A stretch of 64,000 nt of DNA from Apostichopus japonicus (Eukaryota > Echinodermata > Holothuroidea > Aspidochirotida > Stichopodidae): positions 23,763,001 through 23,827,000 of the forward strand of contig NC_092580.1 in the NCBI RefSeq assembly GCF_037975245.1, written 5' to 3'. Below, piece after piece: positions 55,648-64,000 of the stretch (within the stretch, counting starts at the first letter, position 1; every line of letters begins with the position of its first letter). A program made the position numbers and the translations under genes. The notes below the pieces were generated by a model. That model did no database searches. It saw nothing but the letters and a program-made list of their open reading frames with translations, and was not told the origin of the DNA.

Positions 55648-55686
55648 GTAAGTGGGCCTGACGTTTCGATCCTAGCAGGATTTTAA
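55648..55686 (-). ncRNA. Hammerhead-ribozyme-like fragment, third copy (5' part lost)
   Basis: Read on the minus strand: AATCCTGCTAGGATCGAAAC, then GTCAGGCC and CACTTAC. Stem II, GAAA and the cleavage-site side are kept. The CTGAAGA core and the other half of stem I are missing or degraded, so this copy should be inactive. Confidence 0.45.
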
Positions 55687-57447
55687 AGTGAAAACTTCAA
55701 AGTTTATATGTCTCCCTCTATTCCCTACCTCTTTTACGGTATAACCTATTTTTAGAAAACACTTGTCGGAATATTTAAACTGACTTCGGTCATCCGATTA
55801 GTGTCACACAGCGCTAACACTCCTTGCAGCTACATCGCTACACATCGTACTTAAGCACGCACCAGTATTACTAACGGACGTTCAATCTAGTACTTAGTAC
55901 TATAGTAGTGGAATTTAACAAGTTTCTCTTCCAAAGAACTAAGCAGTTTACGAACTAATCACGGATCATCTGTTAGGAGCTAAAAGTCAGGTAAATGATT
56001 TTAGTTTAATATTACTAACACTTTAATCTGTATATAGCCTAAAGTTTGTCCTTTTTCAAACGGAGTAATGCTAATAAGTTTTATAGAGTTATAACTTTAG
56101 CCTTTAGGGCACTGCCTCGCACCTTCACTACAGTCGGCCATAGTCCAAATGTTAGTACAACGTAACGTGATGATAATATAACACAGTATTGAGATCTATC
56201 CCATCCCCTTTACCCGACCTAGGTTCACCTCTCCAATTCCTCGCAAGGAGCACAGACATGAAGTTCGCCTACTTGAGTCTTCACAGAAAGATTACTAACT
56301 GTTTCAATTTACTAGCCTAACCGTAATACATCATAATAATGTACTTTTCCAAGGTTATAACTAATTAGCCCCAGCGACAATAGAACTAGCAGAAGGAATA
56401 CACTTTGACCTCCACAGTAACCTTCTACAACAGAAACCATACACCTGTCTGCATCTAATGTCTATCTACACCGATCTCTGACAAGAACATTCAGTATGAT
56501 GTCATTGATGATATCACAGTGTTATTTCTCAGTAACCCTGCCCTTTTTTTGTTAGGAGAGAATGTAAACAAGAGGACAGAGTAGGCTAAACTTCCTGTTT
56601 GGCCCATGTTTGGGCCTTACCAAAAGTATTTGAAATTGTATCTCTTATTATAATTAAGTCAGTAGTACTAGTACTAGTTCATAGCAACATGTAGTTTTGC
56701 AGTAGTTTTAAAGTAGTTAATAGTGTAGCCAGCAGACTTTAATATATAAATCATGAAGTCACCAACTTTAAATACACAGTTGCATCTTTTTTCTTTGTTG
56801 CTCACACACTATTGTGACAAATTGGTGGAGGAGCCTGCTGTGACAAATTGACAATATACATTGTTACTGTGCCGTAATCTTGGCTGAAATGTGGGCGGTT
56901 CAAATATATGAAATGAAAGAACTTTATAACTTAGACTATGTACATATTAAACCCGAAATGCCAGAACCCTAAATAGCAAAAGCAGTATGTTTAGCGTGAC
57001 TGACTTTTCAAACAAACTTATTTAAGCATTATTAGCCTAAAGTTTCTTAATATATAGGCCCTAAGTTAAGCTAGTCTGGCTGCTATTGTAAGGCCTAATT
57101 TATTTAAGTTTTTATGAATGAATTAGCTTGCAGGTACTCGAAAGTGATGTTAGTATTAAAGACAAAGCCTGTACTGTAGGCAATAGGCACAAGTCCTGTT
57201 GACAGCTCCTAACTTTATAATAAACTAAAACATAGCATTTAAACATACCGTAGTAACAACAGCTGAACCAAACTGTCATAATTTACAAGCTATATGGTTT
57301 ATTGAGAATTTGCTACTTTATGTTCACTTTGTAAAAGTTTATTTAATTATAACAGAAACGTCTAAAACCATCCAAACTTAAATAACATTTAGGACAAAAA
57401 AAAGGAGATTTACAAATTTTCCATAGCAAAAAATAGGCAGATCAGGG

Positions 57448-57623
57448 AAAATATGTATATTAGGCAATCCCAACTAACTGCTGTTAACTGCTGCAGAACA
57501 CGATGGCATGAATATTTAACACTTACTAATATACAAAATATGTATATTAGGCAAGCCCAACTTACTGCTGTTAACTGCTGCAGAACACGATGGCATGAGT
57601 ATTCAACACTTACTATTTTCCCA
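57448..57623 (+). repeat. Two tandem copies of an 88-nt unit
   Basis: TGTATATTAGGCAA occurs at 57453 and 57541. Each unit continues with CTGCTGTTAACTGCTGCAGA, ACACGATGGCATGA and CAACACTTACT-like ends. The copies differ at only a few positions. Confidence 0.9.
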
Positions 57624-58204
57624 TCTATAGAGAAAAGTGGATTCTCTCAACATTCCTAAATCCTGTCATAGATAAAAAAAAACTGTCCAGTTCTGATTGC
57701 AATTCAGAATGCTTTTAATTTTGCCAGGAGGCTAGCACATTAAATTGGGAGACAGTGTGAACTCGCCTTTTAAAGACGAGAAGAGTTGGCAGGTCTGTTC
57801 TAATGTAGGGTTGACAAATTTTCCAAACCTCTACTGACAAACTCTGTATAAATATGCAGTACTGTGCTAAACCTACTTGTTAGCCAAGAATGAACAATGC
57901 GACTTCTCTACTGACTATTAGAGATACGACATCACAAAATGCAGCATTGAGCAGTTAAGTCAAAAATCTTACTGGCAGTCGGGCATCACAAGTAGGATCC
58001 CAATGACATACAAAAAAAAAACAGAACATGTACTTTTCCAAAACAGTGAAATTTAATAGAAAAAACATCAATTTTTGGCATTCCTCATTGACTGAATGGA
58101 AACATTGCACACTCTTATCGACCGTGTAGATTTCAGATTATGAAAGCAAATTGCAGTCAGAGAGATTGATTTATTCTCACTCGTAAGTTAGATTGGAGCC
58201 ATTG

Positions 58205-58280
58205 TGTGCCACTGATGGCACAGATTGGCACTGCAGAGTGTCACTGCAGTGTGTCACTGCATGGCACTGCACAGTGTCAT
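58205..58280 (+). repeat. Short degenerate tandem repeat of CACTGCA words
   Basis: Repeated GGCACTGCA and GTGTCACTGCA words over about 75 nt, partly self-complementary. Confidence 0.6.
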
Positions 58281-59297
58281 AGGGAAGACATTCCATGGGG
58301 TCTCTAATATGACACTGGCAGTACACATGTTCATGCATTGGAAGCACCTGTGGTTGACCTCAGTAGGTCAGACATGTGGGGAACTAGTAACTCCACCCTG
58401 TTTTGATTAAGAATGACTGTCAGATCAGAACTGTCCCTACTGTACATGTGTGAGCAACTTCCATGAGAATACTGTGAAGTTGTTGTCTTTGTTAAGCGTA
58501 TGCTGTTGTTTGCAGACATATAGGGACCGAATTCTGTATCTTTTATCTTCAAAAGTGGTTTGTTGCTACACAGCCATAGGTAATATATAAAGCAGGTCTT
58601 GTACTTGTACTGTTGTTTTATTTAAAGTGGTAGTGATAGCCCACCATAAATAGATCACTCTGTTTTGTGTTGATCTCTCTGTGTGAAAACTAGTGTACAT
58701 AATAACCTTGTACAGTATGTAAATATGGACTTTGGGCATATTATTGTGCTCATGAAGTTTGTAAAGGCAGTGCTATGGGAAGCAGTCTCTTGTTCAATTT
58801 TACCGACTGCTTTCATGCTGTACTACTTACTAGGAAGTTTATGAACTGTCAGAAATTTTTGGTGAGAATGAAAAACATCAGGCAAACAATAGGAAACAAT
58901 TAAAGTGACAAAGAGCATGGGTGGGTCGGTGAGAATTTGTAGATTACTTATTTATTTGTTTAATAGATCTACATGATATATCTCTGAATAATGCTGTTTA
59001 TGCTGGTTATGTTAGTTGTGTATATTAGTAACATCACCATGCAATACAATCCACATGTACTATAAGTATGAGTTCCAGAGCTCTCAGTCAAAACACTCAA
59101 AAGTCATGAGGCTCACCAAATTACACAGATCTATCGTTTGACTGGTCTACATAGCTTAAGATTTTTCTTATCAAATTTTACTTTAATATGGAATTGTTAT
59201 TTGGTAAGTGTTCTGACTTGGTGTTACAACATGGTTTGTCAATATACCGTACACGTGGTTCTGTATCATGGTAGTACCACGGCATAGATGGAGCTAA

Positions 59298-59312
59298 CCC
59301 CCCCCCCCCCCC
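59298..59312 (+). repeat. Poly-C tract
   Basis: Fifteen consecutive C followed by a T-rich stretch. Confidence 0.9.
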
Positions 59313-62183
59313 TTTTTCTTTTTTTTGTTGCAAGCTTATGGTAAGAGGTTGACATTTCTCTTTATTCTTGCACTGCTATGCATGTTACTGTATTCCATCA
59401 AGAAGTGATTAATTGCCCACAGGTGCAGCAGGTAACCAAAGTTGGTGTTATTCACACCCACTAACTTCAAGTTGATTTACCACCGCCCAGTGATATGTAC
59501 ATTAACATCGAAATGATAAATATCTCCAGGTAACACAGCCTTACCTCGCCCTTTGCCCCTTAGATACCATGAAAAACAGCTTGTTATAAGTAAACTCAAA
59601 TATTTATACAGCTCAACTTAAATGTATAGAAACATAACTAAGTGACGACAATACACACACACCACACCACACACATTGCAGATCTCTTGTATACCTGACT
59701 GTACACTACTACCTGTCTGTGGTGATACTGTAGGCTACTGTTTGCAAGTTCAGTACTTCCTCTTACAGATTTTGTTTAAATTTCTTCGATACAAGGCCTA
59801 TGTATGTACAGTACTGTACACGTCTACCCAAGCAGTATAAGGAGAGAGGTTAGCCAAAAATGGTACACAAAGCCATAGAAGAGCTGATTTTGATAAACTG
59901 TTGATGCATGAAAAAGACCACAATGGCTTTCAATGTCCCTACAGATTACTGTTTTTACCACTTCTCTGTACCTGAGTGCAAATAACAGACTTTGTTGAAA
60001 TCTTCCCTTCTTGGAAACTAAAACTTTTCAAGCTTTGTCATTACTTGGCAGGCCTGATTAATTATATTACCCATGTATTTTTTGTTGAAGTTAAAGTCCT
60101 TTAATAACCGTTTCAAAGTTATTCCCCACATCATATGGCCATACATAATAGTTGAAATTGCAGGTGGCTGGGGTTAATGATATAAGCTTGTTCAAGCCTT
60201 GTACAGTATGGTTTAAAGTTGACCAATTTTCCTGTTATTTTCAACTAATATGAGGTCGACTGGTGGAGTAAGTAATTTGATCATGATGCCTTTCATGATC
60301 AAGTCAGACATGACAGGATTTCAAGAGAATGTTGCTCTGAAGTAAAAAATGTCATTTTAAAACTGTGGGGAGAAAAAGACTATTAGTTATAGCCTGGTAA
60401 CCCAGTCAACTAAAGCAAATAGAATGTGAATAGGTTTCACTTACCCCTTATCTCAGAACTTGTTTTGCCTATCAACCAGCCTAAGCTCTGACTTTTCTGC
60501 ACAACTGTACTGGACATGTTGCAATATAAGTATAAAGAACACAATGGAAAGCAAATTTCTCTGTTAAGGGCCTTTCTTGTTTCACATGTGTTTACATGGA
60601 AAATGTATGTAGTTGAGCTAGATTAAATACTTAAATGCAGTAATATGAAAGGCCTTCATCGCATTACAGGTTATTTGTGATTCTAACGGTTTCCCTTTAA
60701 TATAAATGTGTATAGAAAAGTAACTAGTGTAAAGTGCATGCATGCATGCAGTTTGTTTCCGGGTGGTTGTTAGGGTGTAACCATAATAGTGAGAAATACA
60801 GTAAGTGTAAATATTGTTTTGTTGTTTATGAGGTTTCTATACACGTAATACACGATGCTGTAATTTACTTCGCAACTCGCTTACCTGTCTCCTCACAACC
60901 ACAGCACCATCTTAGCACAAAAAAAGTCAAACAAGATACAAACATTGTCGCTGAGTTCTTTCAAATCTCTTGCATTAACATGTATGTACATTACTGCTGT
61001 ATGACCATTACAAAGCTATAGACTTGTAAACTTCAAGACACACATATAACATTAATTTCCCACCAAATGTTAGAAAACCAAAACCTGCACTTTAATTTGT
61101 AAACTTTTATTTGCTTCAGCAGAGTAATGGTTTGCAAAAGTTTGTTTGTTGTAACTTAGTTTCTCAGAAATAACCAATACCTGCCTGGAAATAACAAACC
61201 CGGTCGCACGATAGGATTTGGTCTGGAATGACTGAACAGGTTTATGGGACCGAGTAAACAACAACAAAGCTACTGTAGCCTAACTACTGTAGTAACTAGT
61301 TAATCCACTTCCTGCAAAAATCATGACTCCCCAAAAAATACTGTGGGAATTTTGTTAAATTGTATGAGTGGTAGTCTTCATATATACCTTGAAAGAGATT
61401 TCCCGGTACTTGTTGGCATTTTGGAGGGAGGGAAGGGAAGTCTGTGTAGGTTGATGTGGTTTAATAAACCAGCAGTTTATAAATATTGGTTATGATCTGC
61501 AGAAGCTTGGTACAGTTCTAGAAAAATCTTTCAAACCTTAGTATGTAATTTATACAGTATTTTCAATCTGGTTGGGTAAACTACTGTAATATGAAAATCC
61601 CAATTACTCCTTATTTTACATAATTTATCTTATTTTTAAATGGGCCTCTCCAATGGTGAACAAAGTCAACTGAGGGTACTGTCATAGAGGTCCTATCTGT
61701 TTCCATGGTAATTGACAAGCTGTTGTTATGAGTTTTAGTGCCAGAAACATCAGCAGTATCATGGCTGTCACATGCTATTGTTCACTTGGAGTGTTTGTTG
61801 AAATTGTTGGTCTGTAAATATTAAAGAAGAAATCGCCTGGAAAATGTGTCCGGAGTCAAACGTTTTCATATGACAGTTTTACGCACCTTGACTGTGTTTT
61901 CGAAAACATTTTTTTCGTTCGGTGAAACTATACAAGTAGAAACTTGAACCTAGCCAATCACCCAGTGCATCTGTATAATATATGCGTATTTCTTGTTACT
62001 CTGATTCAGAGATTTTGAAACCCTAATTGTGATCAGGCCCATGAACAACTGTATGACAGCACCTATCGGGGAAATGCTGCCAGAGAGCTCCATTATTCCA
62101 TCTGCTGTGTACATGGTAGAGAGCAGCCACAGTAGATATACAGTAAGCTGTGAAAATGTGAATTGATTCATTTGCAGCTTTAA

Positions 62184-64000
<1,817 letters not shown>

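Overview
This is eukaryotic, intron-rich nuclear DNA. It is AT-rich, the introns are mostly 0.3-2 kb with GT-AG ends, and it carries tRNA-derived SINEs, a LINE remnant and a large foldback element. The protein repertoire (cilia-associated CFAP100/CCDC38 family, AMDHD1, Sm/LSm proteins, RhoA) and intron density suggest a marine invertebrate deuterostome, perhaps an echinoderm such as a sea cucumber. The species call is inference; no species-diagnostic marker is visible.

Layout: (1) 87-13340, minus: CFAP100/CCDC38-like ciliary coiled-coil gene, 14 coding exons in frame, lacking only its extreme 3' end. (2) 14692-19319, plus: AMDHD1 (imidazolonepropionase), complete, head-to-head with gene 1. 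(3) 22622-23803, minus: SNRPF (Sm-F), with the first exon unresolved; it is tail-to-tail with AMDHD1. (4) 23946-28160: a tRNA-derived SINE split by a 3.83-kb foldback element with near-identical tandem-repeat arms and a TAA target duplication. (5) 29688-33012, plus: LSM8, complete, whose first intron carries U12-type signals. (6) 35291-41422, plus: a tandem-C2-domain protein of 413 aa with an N-myristoylation-like start, not assigned to a named family. (7) 48936-52362, minus: complete RhoA-type GTPase. (8) 62225-end, plus: first coding exon of a second RhoA gene, head-to-head with the first and identical to it over 134 nt. Long stretches between genes hold UTRs, introns of 5'UTRs and repeats.

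Functional themes: SNRPF (Sm ring of U1/U2/U4/U5 snRNPs) and LSM8 (U6 LSm2-8 ring) are both spliceosomal and transcribed divergently. AMDHD1 is histidine catabolism. The block CFAP100/CCDC38-like - AMDHD1 - SNRPF resembles the human 12q23.1 neighbourhood (SNRPF, CCDC38, AMDHD1, HAL; from memory), including the head-to-head pairing of the coiled-coil gene with AMDHD1. The most unusual DNA structures are the foldback element nested in a SINE, three loci with hammerhead-ribozyme-like cores, and the exon-restricted sequence identity between the two RhoA copies. All exon borders were read by eye from splice signals, reading frame and remembered homologue sequences; no search was run.
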